Positions 46,453 to 56,881 are shown, numbered from the stretch's first letter. The stretch: DNA of 58,558 nucleotides from an uncultured Zoogloea sp. (GCA_937967645.1 CALBTT010000201.1:1-58558); one strand, 5' to 3'. A program made the numbers and translations. Notes: a model not told the origin generated them from the sequence alone.

Positions 46453-46780
46453 GCATCACCAGTCATCCCCCGCCTGGCGATGCATAAGTGAACCACTTCA
46501 CTGCCCCTCACCCGCAGGAATGCGATGCTCTCGCCATGAGCACCAGCCCCCATCACAACGACGCCCGCGTGGCGGTGCTCGTTAGCAGTCCGTCTAATGA
46601 GGCATTATCCTCTCTGCTCATGCATCAAATGGGTCATGTCACCCTCCAATGTGATGTGATCCGCCTCTGCCTTGCCTGACTATTTAACCTCGGGGGCCCG
46701 TCGAGAAGCTGCGCTATTTTCGGCCCACGGGATACAGAAGTTTTGCAGTCAACCGCACTCAGTTCCAAGGACACTTTTCA
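46453..46780. other. Non-coding, AT-richer spacer before DUF262 gene
   Basis: No convincing gene is visible here. Base composition falls relative to the left flank and stays lower through the DUF262 gene. The region probably holds the promoter of that gene. A 63-codon open frame starting with GTG (46488) shows no recognisable domain and no ribosome site. Confidence 0.4.
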
Positions 46781-48655
46781 ATGGCTGGCTCGACATTTCA
46801 GACGAACCCTTACGACCTTTATAAACTGTTGGAAGACTGCCACCGCGGCGTGCTGCAGTTACCCGACTTCCAGCGCAGCTGGGTGTGGGACGAGGATCGG
46901 ATCAAGAGCCTGATTGCCTCGATCTCGCGCGCCTTTCCGGTAGGCGCGCTGATGACGCTCGACTCGGGTGGGGAGGTCAACTTCAAGCCGCGCCCTGTGG
47001 AGGGGGCACCCGCTGAAGCAAAGAATATGACTCCGCATTCGCTCCTGCTCGACGGACAGCAACGAATGACCTCGCTGTATCAGGTCACGCTGCGCGGCAA
47101 GGTGGTCGAAACAGTGACCCCAAAGAACAAAAAGGTGAAGCGCTGGTTCTACATCGATATCCGCAAGACGCTGGACCAAACCGTGGATCGTGAGGAAGCG
47201 ATCGTCGGTGTTCCAGAGGATAAGATCATGCGTACCGACTTCGGTCGTGAGGTGGTTCTGGACTTGTCTACGCAGGAATCCGAGTATGCGGCCCTGATGT
47301 ATCCGGTGAGCCAGGTGTTTGACTGGGACCGCTGGCAGGACGGCTTCGACAAGCACTGGCGAGGCGACGAGCACGAGGCGGTACGCGAGACTTTCCGCAC
47401 TTTCAAACGGCAGGTTCTGGAGAATTTCAAGTACTACCGCGTACCGGTGATCTCGCTGGACCGTGGGACCTCTAAAGAAGCAGTGTGTGTGGTGTTCGAG
47501 AAGGTGAATACAGGCGGAAAACCGCTGGATGCCTTCGAGCTCGTCACGGCGATGTACGCGGCAGACGGTCACGAACTGCGCAAGGACTGGTACGGCAACG
47601 ATGAGCAGAAAGGCCGGCACCGGCGCTTTGTGGACACGCTGCGCCCAGCTGACTCTGAGGCTGGCATCATCGCCAATGTCAGCAATACCGATTTTCTGCA
47701 GGCGATCTCACTGTTCTACACGCGCGAGCGCCGTCGCGAAGCTGAGAGAGCCGGCAAGGTGGGTAAGGAGTTACCCGCCGTAATTGGTAATCGTCAGGCG
47801 CTGCTGAGCCTTCCGCTGACGGCGTATAAACAATACGAAAAAAAGGTAGAGCATGGCTTCGTGCAGGCAGCAAAGTTCCTGCACATGTTGAACATCTATC
47901 GGCTCTTCGATCTTCCCTATCAGTCACAGATCGTGCCGCTGGCTGCGATCATCGCGGACATCGGCGAAGCCTGGGAACACGAGGCCAACCGCGCCAAGCT
48001 AGTGCGTTGGTACTGGAATGGCGTGTTCGGCGAGTTATACGGATCGGCGGTGGAGTCGCGCATCGCCCGAGACTTCATGGAGGTTCCACAATGGCTGCAG
48101 GGTGGGCCGGAGCCATCCACGGTGAGCGAAACCATTTTTCGCTCCGATCGCCTTAAAACGATGCGCATGCGACTGTCTGCAGCCTACAAGGGCTTGAACG
48201 CACTGCTGATGAAGGAAGGGGCGCGGGACTTCCGCTCCGGGCAGAAATTTGACCACACTGTATTCTTCGGTGAAAACGTGGACATCCACCATATCTTCCC
48301 ACAGGACTGGTGCAAGAAGCAGGGCATCAAGCCCGCCCTATACGACTCCATTATCAATAAGACGCCGCTGTCGTATCGCACCAATCGGATTATCGGTGGC
48401 GTCGCTCCCTCTGAGTACTTGGCCAAGCTAGAGAAGGGGGATAAGCAAACGCCGGCCATCGAACGAGAACGGCTGGATAGCTATCTGAGCTCACATTTGA
48501 TCGAGCCATCCATCTTGCGAAGTGATGACTTCGAGGCCTTTATGGCCGACCGCCAAAAGCGCCTTCTGGGCCTGATTGAACAGGCGACCGGTAAGGCTGC
48601 CTACGTGGGGGATGTTCAGGATGAAGGCGAAGATGTCGAGAACGGCGACGATTAG
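46781..48655 (+). CDS. DUF262/DUF1524 protein (GmrSD-like type IV restriction/defence)
   Basis: A 624-residue protein. The N-terminal DUF262 domain has FQRSWVWDEDRIKSLI (about 30-45), the ParB-like D91-G-Q-Q-R motif (LLLDGQQRMTSLYQ) and FEKVNTGGKPLDAFELV. The C-terminal DUF1524 nuclease domain has D501-I-H-H-I-F-P (His-Me/HNH type) and a downstream NKTPLSYRTNRIIGG. This fused form resembles GmrSD, which cuts modified phage DNA. Codon use and G+C are visibly lower than in flanking genes, suggesting horizontal transfer. It stands alone, without other restriction genes. Confidence 0.88.
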   Translation: MAGSTFQTNPYDLYKLLEDCHRGVLQLPDFQRSWVWDEDRIKSLIASISRAFPVGALMTLDSGGEVNFKPRPVEGAPAEAKNMTPHSLLLDGQQRMTSLYQVTLRGKVVETVTPKNKKVKRWFYIDIRKTLDQTVDREEAIVGVPEDKIMRTDFGREVVLDLSTQESEYAALMYPVSQVFDWDRWQDGFDKHWRGDEHEAVRETFRTFKRQVLENFKYYRVPVISLDRGTSKEAVCVVFEKVNTGGKPLDAFELVTAMYAADGHELRKDWYGNDEQKGRHRRFVDTLRPADSEAGIIANVSNTDFLQAISLFYTRERRREAERAGKVGKELPAVIGNRQALLSLPLTAYKQYEKKVEHGFVQAAKFLHMLNIYRLFDLPYQSQIVPLAAIIADIGEAWEHEANRAKLVRWYWNGVFGELYGSAVESRIARDFMEVPQWLQGGPEPSTVSETIFRSDRLKTMRMRLSAAYKGLNALLMKEGARDFRSGQKFDHTVFFGENVDIHHIFPQDWCKKQGIKPALYDSIINKTPLSYRTNRIIGGVAPSEYLAKLEKGDKQTPAIERERLDSYLSSHLIEPSILRSDDFEAFMADRQKRLLGLIEQATGKAAYVGDVQDEGEDVENGDD

Positions 48656-48745
48656 TGAGGCCGCTGTCGGCGTATCGTCACAGCGTCAAGCGCACAGAAG
48701 GTCGATCCGATAGACTCCCCGTCCCCACCCAAGGAGCCCCACACC

Positions 48746-49339
48746 GTGCCCCCCTCCAAACTCGAACAGCAACTGGCCTTCCTCCGGGAGATCGACCGGC
48801 TCAAGAGTGTGGTGCGCCTGTCGCCACTGATCGACGGCTCGCGCCGCGAGAACAGCGCCGAGCATTCATGGCACCTCGCGATGTATGCGCTGGTGCTGGC
48901 CGAGCATGCGGCGGGCACGGTGGATGTGCAGCGGGTGGTGAAGATGCTGCTGATCCACGACATCGTGGAAATCGACGCGGGAGATGTGCCCTTCCACATG
49001 CCAGCGACCCACGTCGGGCAGGACGAGCGGGAGCGGCTGGCGGCCGAGCGCCTGTTCGGGCTGCTGCCTGAGGCGCAGGCGGCGGAGTTTCGGGAGCTGT
49101 GGTTCGAGTTCGAGGCGGCCGCGAGTGACGACGCGAAATTCGCCAAGGCCCTCGACCGTTTCCAGCCCATGCTGCACAACGCCGCCACCGACGGCGGCAC
49201 CTGGGTGGAGTGCGCGGTCACGCTGGAGCAGGTCACGGCGCGCTGCCGGCCGCCGATCGCAGGCGGCGCCCCGGCCCTGTGGGAGGCCGCGGCGGGGATG
49301 GCCGAAGCCCACTTCAACAAGGCGGCGCCCCAGGATTGA
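48746..49339 (+). CDS. HD-domain 5'-nucleotidase (YfbR/HDDC2-like)
   Basis: A 197-residue HD phosphohydrolase. The metal motif is in SAEHSWHLAMYALVLAEH and LLIHDIVEIDAGDV; the C-terminal region has EFEAAASDDAKFAKALDRFQPML, typical of HDDC2/YfbR deoxynucleoside 5'-monophosphatases. It starts with GTG at 48746 behind AAGGAG. The high G+C shows that the horizontally acquired stretch ends before it. Confidence 0.85.
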   Translation: MPPSKLEQQLAFLREIDRLKSVVRLSPLIDGSRRENSAEHSWHLAMYALVLAEHAAGTVDVQRVVKMLLIHDIVEIDAGDVPFHMPATHVGQDERERLAAERLFGLLPEAQAAEFRELWFEFEAAASDDAKFAKALDRFQPMLHNAATDGGTWVECAVTLEQVTARCRPPIAGGAPALWEAAAGMAEAHFNKAAPQD

Positions 49340-49373
49340 TCCGCCTCCGGAGCGGGCGGCGATCACCGTCGAT

Positions 49374-49395
49374 GGGCGGCTGAAGCCGCCCCTAC
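49374..49395. repeat. Single-arm REP-like element
   Basis: GGGCGGCTGAAGCCGCCCCT and two more bases repeat the right arm of the paired elements at 1674, 52761 and 55119. Only one arm is present here, between the convergent HD nucleotidase and MaoC genes. Confidence 0.75.
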
Positions 49396-49422
49396 ACGTC
49401 GCCGACGCGTGTCAATACGCCC

Positions 49423-49473
49423 CCGTAACGCCCACACAGCCCCCGGCGGGCGGGGGCTGTGTGGGCGTTACGG
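49423..49473. terminator. Perfect 22-23 bp hairpin between convergent genes
   Basis: The left arm (49423-49444) and right arm (49452-49473) are perfect reverse complements, beginning CCGTAACGCCCACACAG, with a loop of 5-7 bases. It lies between the 3' ends of two convergent genes, so a bidirectional transcription stop is likely. There is no T run on either side, and the stem is longer than usual. Confidence 0.6.
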
Positions 49474-49489
49474 CAGCGGAAGCTGGGTA

Positions 49490-49936
49490 TCAGCGGGCCG
49501 GCACCATGATGTCGGCTTCGCCTTCGACCACCACCTTGCCGCGCACGGTGCACACGGTGTCGAACTTGACCTTGCGCTTCTCGGGGTTGAGTTCCTTGAT
49601 GGTGCAGCGGGCCACCACGGTGTCGCCGATCTTGACCGGGGCCTTGAACTTGAGGGACTGGGACAGGTAGATGCTGCCCGGGCCGGGCAGCTTGGTGCCG
49701 AGCACGGTGGAGATGAAGCCTGCGGACAGCATGCCGTGGGCGATGCGGCCACCGAACATGCTGGCGGCGGCCAGCTCTTCGTTCACATGCACGGGGTTGA
49801 AGTCACCCGACACGCCGGCAAAGGCAAAGATGTCGGCTTCGGTCACGGTGCGGGCATAGACGGCGGACTGACCGAGGGTCAGCTCCTCGAACTTGTAGCC
49901 GTAAAATTCTTCGAACTTATTCTGTTCTTCGCTCAT
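49490..49936 (-). CDS. MaoC-like (R)-specific enoyl-CoA hydratase
   Basis: A 148-residue single hot-dog domain. The hydratase-2 motif is GVSGDFNPVHVNEE with catalytic D45 and H50, followed by FGGRIAHGMLSAGFIS. PhaJ-type enzymes of this size hydrate enoyl-CoA, linking beta-oxidation with polyhydroxyalkanoate synthesis; a role here is inferred only from family. It is separated from ureG by about 165 bases that probably hold its promoter. Confidence 0.9.
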   Translation of the reverse strand: MSEEQNKFEEFYGYKFEELTLGQSAVYARTVTEADIFAFAGVSGDFNPVHVNEELAAASMFGGRIAHGMLSAGFISTVLGTKLPGPGSIYLSQSLKFKAPVKIGDTVVARCTIKELNPEKRKVKFDTVCTVRGKVVVEGEADIMVPAR

Positions 49937-50101
49937 AACTGTTCCCTTCTTCGTGCGCAGCTAGGATTGTTGGTCTGATTTTCTGGATTCCCATCCCACG
50001 CCCACGGGTCCTCCTGAATGTGGCGTGCCCCATGAGCATACCCGAAAAGTGATGACGGAATGGCTGCGGGCGCACGACGGGCGGCGCCTGTAAAAACCGC
50101 G

Positions 50102-50716
50102 TCAAACCTCGGCCAGCAGGCCCTGCTTTTCGATGAAGGCGATGATCTCGGCGAGGCCCTGGCCGGTCTTGAGGTTACTGAAGATGAAGGGGCGTTCGCC
50201 GCGCATCTTCTTCGCGTCCCGGTCCATCACCTCCAGCGAGGCACCGACCAGCGGGGCGAGGTCGATCTTGTTGATGACCAGCAGGTCGCTCTTGGTGATG
50301 CCGGGGCCGCCCTTGCGCGGGATCTTGTCGCCAGCCGACACGTCGATGACGTAGAGGGTGAGATCGGACAGCTCCGGCGAGAAGGTAGCGGCCAGGTTGT
50401 CGCCGCCGGATTCGACGAAGATCAGCTCCACGTCGGGAAACTTGCGGATCAGGCGGTCCACCGCCTCCAGGTTGATGGAGGCATCTTCGCGGATGGCGGT
50501 GTGGGGGCAGCCGCCGGTTTCCACGCCGATGATGCGCTCGGGCACCAGGGCTTCGTTGCGCACCAGGAACTGGGCATCTTCGGCGGTGTAGATGTCGTTG
50601 GTCACCACGCACAGGTCGTACTTGTCGCGCAGGGCCTGGCACAGGGCCAGGGTCAGGGCGGTCTTGCCGGAGCCGACGGGGCCGCCGATGCCGACGCGGA
50701 GGGGTTGGCCTTTCAT
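50102..50716 (-). CDS. ureG: Urease accessory GTPase UreG
   Basis: A 204-residue SIMIBI-class GTPase that delivers nickel to urease with UreD, UreF and UreE. The P-loop GGPVGSGKTALTLAL is at about 10-24; the metal-binding CPH motif appears in VETGGCPHTAIREDAS; FVESGGDNLAATFSPEL and NKIDLAPLVGASLEVMDRD are typical. It is the last gene of the urease operon, separated from ureF by a patatin-like gene. Confidence 0.97.
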   Translation of the reverse strand: MKGQPLRVGIGGPVGSGKTALTLALCQALRDKYDLCVVTNDIYTAEDAQFLVRNEALVPERIIGVETGGCPHTAIREDASINLEAVDRLIRKFPDVELIFVESGGDNLAATFSPELSDLTLYVIDVSAGDKIPRKGGPGITKSDLLVINKIDLAPLVGASLEVMDRDAKKMRGERPFIFSNLKTGQGLAEIIAFIEKQGLLAEV

Positions 50717-50753
50717 GGGGGAGTCCTTTGTCTTTCTGGGTTGCGTGCGGGGT

Positions 50754-52052
50754 TCAGGCGGCGCACAGACGACGCCACTGGTCGGCCAGGGTCGGGTCGT
50801 CGAGCAGGCCTTCGAGTTGGGCGGGCGCGGGCCAGTCCGGGTTGGGAAAGTCGAGGGCGCAGGCTTCGGTCATGCAGCTGTGCGGGCGCACCAGCTCGTG
50901 GCCGGCAGCGGCGCGGTGGGCGGCGGCGATGCCTTCGGCCATCAGCGCGTCGATGAAGTCCGGGTCGCGGTTGAGCTTGGAGGCGTAGTTGAGCCGGTAG
51001 CGGGCCAGCGGCCCGTCGTCGCGCTCGCCCAGGCGGACGAAACACACTGTCACCGGCTTGTAGGCGGCCAGCCGCGGGGTGAGCACCGGCAGCTCGGCGA
51101 GTTCGAAGGCGATCCGGTTCACCACGTCGATGGCGCGCAGCTCCTGGGCCAGCGACTGGTTGCCGGAGAGTTCGTTGCGCCGGTCGTCCTGATCATCGGG
51201 GGTCAGCGGGCCGTGGGGGCTGCCTTCATAGGTGTTCGGGTTGATCTGGATGACCCACAGCAGGTCGGGCTTGCAGTCGCGCTCGCGGCCGATGAAGAAG
51301 TCGTTGATGGGGGGGTTCTGGGAGTACAGGCCGTCCCAGAAGATCCGCCCCTCACGCTCACCGGAGCCATCACCCTTGTCCACGCTAAGCGGCTGAGCCA
51401 CGAACAGCTCGGGGATGCAGGCGCTGGCCAGCAGCTCATCCAGGCGCAGGCCGGCCGCAGGGTCTTCGGGGAAGGTGCGGAAGGCTGTTTCCGGTTCGCC
51501 GCCGGGGTTGACCACATCCACCGCGCCCACGAAGAGGTCCAGCCCCGGGCGCCCCTTGAAGCGCTCGGCATCGGCAGGCAGGCCCACCACGGCGCGCATG
51601 TCGTCGCGCATGCGCTCCTGCACCAGCGACGAGGTGAAGGGCGACGGCGGAAGGCTCACCGCCGGCAGCCAGTTCTGCCAGGCGCTGGCCCACTGGGTGG
51701 CCGCGTTGGTGAAGTACTCGCCCCACCACAGGGGCAGCTTGCCGCGCGGGTCGAGGCCAGCCTTGTTGCGGTTCCAGTAATGCAGCACGCGCCGGGCGCC
51801 TTCGGCCCAGCTGCCGTCGGGCACCTCGCTCCAGGCCATGGCGGCCGTGATGGCGCCGCCCGAGGTGCCGGAGAGGCCCACCAGCTTGAACCAGGTGTCG
51901 TCTTCGCCACGCTGGCGGAAGTGCTCGAAGGACAGGAAGAGGTAGGCCAGCACGCCGGCGGTGAAGGCCGTGTGGGCACCGCCGCCCTGGCAGGCGATGC
52001 CGAGGCGGGGTGGCGCGAGCGGAGCGGCCGGGGTGGCGCGGGAAGTTGTCAT
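50754..52052 (-). CDS. Patatin-like phospholipase
   Basis: A 432-residue patatin-family lipid acyl hydrolase. The oxyanion motif QGGGAHTAF is at about 22-30, the nucleophile S64 is in GTSGG, and the catalytic D240 is in the DG motif (IFWDGLYSQNPP). No signal peptide is visible, so it should be cytoplasmic. It is inserted between ureF and ureG with its start next to the ureF stop (1-base gap), so it is probably co-expressed with urease. No role in urease maturation is known to me; this may be a chance or lineage-specific insertion. Confidence 0.88.
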   Translation of the reverse strand: MTTSRATPAAPLAPPRLGIACQGGGAHTAFTAGVLAYLFLSFEHFRQRGEDDTWFKLVGLSGTSGGAITAAMAWSEVPDGSWAEGARRVLHYWNRNKAGLDPRGKLPLWWGEYFTNAATQWASAWQNWLPAVSLPPSPFTSSLVQERMRDDMRAVVGLPADAERFKGRPGLDLFVGAVDVVNPGGEPETAFRTFPEDPAAGLRLDELLASACIPELFVAQPLSVDKGDGSGEREGRIFWDGLYSQNPPINDFFIGRERDCKPDLLWVIQINPNTYEGSPHGPLTPDDQDDRRNELSGNQSLAQELRAIDVVNRIAFELAELPVLTPRLAAYKPVTVCFVRLGERDDGPLARYRLNYASKLNRDPDFIDALMAEGIAAAHRAAAGHELVRPHSCMTEACALDFPNPDWPAPAQLEGLLDDPTLADQWRRLCAA

Positions 52053-52053
52053 G

Positions 52054-52737
52054 TCAGGACCGGAACAGGCGTGAATACTGGGTTTCGTGGCGGGCGCTGG
52101 CCATCGCCAGCCCGGGCTGGAAATTGGACCAGTTCTGCGGCGCCATGACAATCGCCTTGTCCACCTGCGCCGGCACCCGCGCCGACAGTTCAGCCAGCAG
52201 GCGCTGCCCCGCCGCCTGGCCGAGGGGCACGGCCTTCACCGCGGCCATCACCATGTTCTCCAGCCAGGCCCAGGCGTAGCCGGCCAGTGCATCGGCCGGG
52301 GGCACGCCCCAGGCGGTGGCCGCCGCCGCCCACACGGTGGTGAACACCGGCTCGTCCACCGCCCGCACCCGCGCCAGCCAGCCCGGCAGGTGGGCAAAAG
52401 CCGGCAGATCCACCAGCAGGCGGACCATGGAATAGCCCATCTGCACCGTCTCGGCACGCAGCTCGGAGGTTTCGCGGCTGGCCAGGGCACGGGCATTGAG
52501 ATCGGCTACAGCCGCATCATCCCCCGCCGCCCAGGCGTCCATCAGGCGGGCCAGCAGAGGCAGCTCGTAGTGGCCGAAGGCGCCGTCCAGGGCATCGCCG
52601 ATCCATTCGCCCACCTGGACCTCGGTCTTGACCCGGCCCGCATCGATGACCCATTCCAGCCCCTGGGAATAGGTATAGGCGCCCACCGGCAGCGCCGGGC
52701 TGACCAGCTGGAGGAGACGGATAAGGGGAAGGCTCAT
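52054..52737 (-). CDS. ureF: Urease accessory protein UreF
   Basis: A 227-residue all-helical accessory protein that acts with UreD and UreG in activating urease. It contains LLQLVSPALPVGAYTYSQGLEW near the N-terminus and PLGQAAGQRLLAELSARVP toward the end. The start at 52737 is good. The gene follows ureE after about 135 bases that hold a REP-like element. Confidence 0.95.
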   Translation of the reverse strand: MSLPLIRLLQLVSPALPVGAYTYSQGLEWVIDAGRVKTEVQVGEWIGDALDGAFGHYELPLLARLMDAWAAGDDAAVADLNARALASRETSELRAETVQMGYSMVRLLVDLPAFAHLPGWLARVRAVDEPVFTTVWAAAATAWGVPPADALAGYAWAWLENMVMAAVKAVPLGQAAGQRLLAELSARVPAQVDKAIVMAPQNWSNFQPGLAMASARHETQYSRLFRS

Positions 52738-52760
52738 CGCATCGCGCCCTGCAAGGGCCC

Positions 52761-52847
52761 TGTAGGGGCGGCTTCAGCCGCCCACGGACTCCGCTCATGG
52801 GCTCGACAATGATTCAAGCGCCGTGGGCGACTGAAGTCGCCCCTACA
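52761..52847. repeat. REP-like pair between ureE and ureF, compensated arms
   Basis: The left arm TGTAGGGGCGGCTTCAGCCG (52761 on) and right arm ending CGCCCCTACA (52847) face each other. The right palindrome is GGCGACT-GA-AGTCGCC, where G-to-A and C-to-T changes match, so the arm still folds on itself. This suggests that the small hairpin of each arm, rather than the long inverted repeat, is what is conserved. Confidence 0.8.
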
Positions 52848-52873
52848 GGGTGTGCAGCCGTCTTTGCGCATCA

Positions 52874-53350
52874 TCACGTGTACTGATGAATCTTCGCTTC
52901 GGTGGCGCCGCGCTCGGCGTGGTGGTGGCCGTGGGCGTAGGCGCCGGCTTCCGGCTCGAAGGGGGCGGACAGGGCCTGCACCTGGGCGCCGAGGCCGGTC
53001 AGCATGGTCTCCAGCACGTGGTCGGCCTGGATGCGCAGCCAGCCCTCCCCCACCTGCACCGCCACGTGGCGGTTGCCCAGATGGTAGGCGGCCCGCGCCA
53101 GCGCAAAGGCGTCGGCGCAGCGTGCCTCGAGCAGGTCTTCAGGGGCGGAGGCCACCTCGACCACCCGCCCATCCTGGGCCTGCAAGCGGTCGCCGCCGCG
53201 CAGGATGGTGCCCCGCGGCAGGAACAGCCCCACCTCCTCGCCATCCGCCAGCCGCGTACGCAGCCGGCTCTTGGTGCGGGCATCGAAGTTGAGTTCGAGA
53301 CGCGCTGTAGGAGCAGCGTCGCCGGTGTAGAGGGATTCGATGAGGAGCAT
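52874..53350 (-). CDS. ureE: Urease accessory protein UreE
   Basis: A 158-residue nickel metallochaperone. The N-terminal part holds RLELNFDARTKSRLRTRLADGEEVGLFLPRG and the C-terminal domain QVGEGWLRIQADHVLETMLTGLGAQV, then a short His-rich tail (AHGHHHAERG) for extra nickel. It starts 2 bases before... that is, directly after ureC, in the same direction, so the two are tightly coupled. Confidence 0.95.
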   Translation of the reverse strand: MLLIESLYTGDAAPTARLELNFDARTKSRLRTRLADGEEVGLFLPRGTILRGGDRLQAQDGRVVEVASAPEDLLEARCADAFALARAAYHLGNRHVAVQVGEGWLRIQADHVLETMLTGLGAQVQALSAPFEPEAGAYAHGHHHAERGATEAKIHQYT

Positions 53351-53352
53351 GG

Positions 53353-55053
<1,701 letters not shown>

Positions 55054-55118
55054 GTCAGAACTCCTGAAAACCTGTGCTGGGGCGCGTGACCCCGAAATAC
55101 GTTTGGCGGCTGCATCAA

Positions 55119-55205
55119 TGTAGGGGCGGCTTCAGCCGCCCTCGGTGCCCGAATCAAGCACATGCCGATGATCGAAGTCCGCGGGCGGCTGAAGCCGCCC
55201 CTACA
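55119..55205. repeat. REP-like pair between ureB and ureC
   Basis: Paired arms with GGGGCGGCTTCAGCCGCC palindromes at each end. The spacer AATCAAGCACATGCCGATGATC closely resembles that of the copy at 1674 but differs at a few bases, so the two probably came from one ancestral element. It lies in the middle of the urease operon, where ureB and ureC normally sit only a few bases apart. Confidence 0.85.
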
Positions 55206-55209
55206 CCGA

Positions 55210-55515
55210 TTACAGCGGGCCCATCACCTGTGCGTTGAAGCCGAAGACCTTGCGGTCGCCGGCCAGGGCCACCAGCTCGACGCTGCGGGTCTGGCCGGGC
55301 TCGAAGCGCACGGCAGTGCCGGCGGCGATGTTGAGGCGATAGCCCCGCGCCGCGGCCCGGTCGAAGTCGAGGGCGACGTTGGTCTCGGCAAAGTGGTAGT
55401 GGGAGCCCACCTGCACCGGCCGGTCACCGGTGTTGGCGACCACCAGGGTCAGGGTCGGGCGGCCGACGTTGAGCTCCAGCTCACCGTCGAGGGTGTCGAT
55501 TTCTCCGGGGATCAT
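55210..55515 (-). CDS. ureB: Urease beta subunit
   Basis: A 101-residue structural subunit of urease. It contains IPGEIDTLDGELELNVGRP near the start, GSHYHFAETNVALDFDRAAARGYRLNIAAGTAVRFEPGQTR, and a C-terminal VFGFNAQVMGPL. It is separate from ureA (9-base gap) as in most Gram-negative ureases. Its stop lies next to a REP-like element. Confidence 0.97.
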   Translation of the reverse strand: MIPGEIDTLDGELELNVGRPTLTLVVANTGDRPVQVGSHYHFAETNVALDFDRAAARGYRLNIAAGTAVRFEPGQTRSVELVALAGDRKVFGFNAQVMGPL

Positions 55516-55524
55516 GTGCGCTCC

Positions 55525-55827
55525 TCAAACGATCGGCTGGTGGACGGTGACCAGCTTGGTGCCGTCCGGAAAGGTGGCTTCCACCTGGATCTCGGGGATC
55601 AGCTCGGGCACCCCCTCCATCACGTCGGCGCGGCTGAGCAGGGTGGTGCCGTAGTGCATCAGCTCGGCCACGGTCTGGCCGTCGCGGGCGCCTTCCAGCA
55701 GGGCGGCGCTGATGTAGGCCACCGCCTCCGGGTAGTTGAGCTTGAGGCCGCGGGCCTTGCGCCGCTCGGCCACCAGACCAGCGGTGAAGATCAGCAGCTT
55801 GTCCTTCTCGCGGGGGGTCAGTTCCAT
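55525..55827 (-). CDS. ureA: Urease gamma subunit
   Basis: A 100-residue structural subunit that starts MELTPREKDKLLIFTAGLVAERRKARGLKLNYPEAVA and ends VEATFPDGTKLVTVHQPIV, matching family length exactly. The ATG at 55827 is the conserved start. It follows ureD by about 100 bases. Confidence 0.98.
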   Translation of the reverse strand: MELTPREKDKLLIFTAGLVAERRKARGLKLNYPEAVAYISAALLEGARDGQTVAELMHYGTTLLSRADVMEGVPELIPEIQVEATFPDGTKLVTVHQPIV

Positions 55828-55926
55828 GGTGTGTCCTTCTCTCGTCTCAGTCCGGCGGGCCGGGGCCGCGCCGCTCGCGCAAGTCTGGGGCAGAGGCCGG
55901 CGGCCGGCCATCCGCGCCCGTGAATA

Positions 55927-56817
55927 TCAGGTATGCCAGATCCGGGGCACCTCGGCCGGACGCCCGACGACGGCGGGCCGCAGCACCGACCACAGGGCCA
56001 CGAACCAGGCCCGGGCCGCCGGCGCCGACGGGCCCAGGTAGCGCGCCACCAGCAGGTCGGGCAGGCGGGTCACGGCGCCCTCGCCCACCTCGGGCTGGAT
56101 CTCCCGGCAGGCCTCCAGCAAGGACGTGTCGAGCCCCTCGGCCACCACCAGCAGGCTGCCGGTGACCGGCTGCCCGGCCAGGCCGACCGGCGACACCAGG
56201 AGGCGCGAGCCGCCTTCGATGAGACCTTGCTCACTCCAGATCAGGCGGCCGTTCCGCTCGATGCGCGAGGCCAGGCCCAGGCTGCCCTGCTCCAGCCGCT
56301 CGCCGGACGCGGTGCGGCCAAGGCACAACAGATCCAGGCCGATGTAGCAGGCATCGCCGGCCAGCCGCACCCGGGTCTCGGTGGCGCCCCGGACCCGGTC
56401 GAAGACGATGCTCTCCTGGGGCAGCCATTCGAACACGCCGCCGGCGCCCACTTCGAAATCCAGCAGCTGGGTGGCCAGCGGGCCCTTGCTGCGGTACCAC
56501 TTGCCGGCCCCCGGCGTGGTGACCAGCGCATGGGCGCCCTCCCCCACCCGGACCTGCACGGTCAGCGCATCCCCCCCGGCAATGCCGGCGGGCGGATGCA
56601 GCATCAGGGCGTGGCAGACCTCCGGACCTTCGGGATAGAGGGCTTTCTGCACCCGAAGAGGGCCTTCATGGCGCCTATGCACCAAAAATGTGCCTCCACT
56701 TGGGCGAGACTCGAACCCAAGCTCCAACCGGGCGCACCAATTCCGGGCGTTATTGACCGATAAATCAGCGGCCTCGGTGATCGGGGCCACATCAGGGGAA
56801 GAAAGCGTCACCAGCAT
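55927..56817 (-). CDS. ureD: Urease accessory protein UreD/UreH
   Basis: A 296-residue scaffold protein that binds apo-urease and recruits UreF and UreG. It contains GGTFLVHRRHEGPLRVQKALYPEGPEVCHALMLHPPAGIAGGD and TPGAGKWYRSKGPLA, the two UreD hallmarks, and FEWLPQESIVFDRVRGAT. It is the first of the ure genes, 64 bases after urtE. Confidence 0.95.
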   Translation of the reverse strand: MLVTLSSPDVAPITEAADLSVNNARNWCARLELGFESRPSGGTFLVHRRHEGPLRVQKALYPEGPEVCHALMLHPPAGIAGGDALTVQVRVGEGAHALVTTPGAGKWYRSKGPLATQLLDFEVGAGGVFEWLPQESIVFDRVRGATETRVRLAGDACYIGLDLLCLGRTASGERLEQGSLGLASRIERNGRLIWSEQGLIEGGSRLLVSPVGLAGQPVTGSLLVVAEGLDTSLLEACREIQPEVGEGAVTRLPDLLVARYLGPSAPAARAWFVALWSVLRPAVVGRPAEVPRIWHT

Positions 56818-56881
56818 GGGGCATCAATTAGCAAGCGGCATGCCGGCAGAACCCGATACACGTCCGCGTGCGCCCTACCCC

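Noticed and set aside
46274..46459. Minus-strand open frame with heptapeptide repeats
   Set aside because: Any 21-base array gives seven-residue repeats in every open frame; no ribosome site or homologue-like segment was seen, so it is kept only as an alternative reading of the array.
46488..46679. Plus-strand 63-codon frame before the DUF262 gene
   Set aside because: It starts with GTG without a ribosome site and shows no recognisable domain; it is probably chance.
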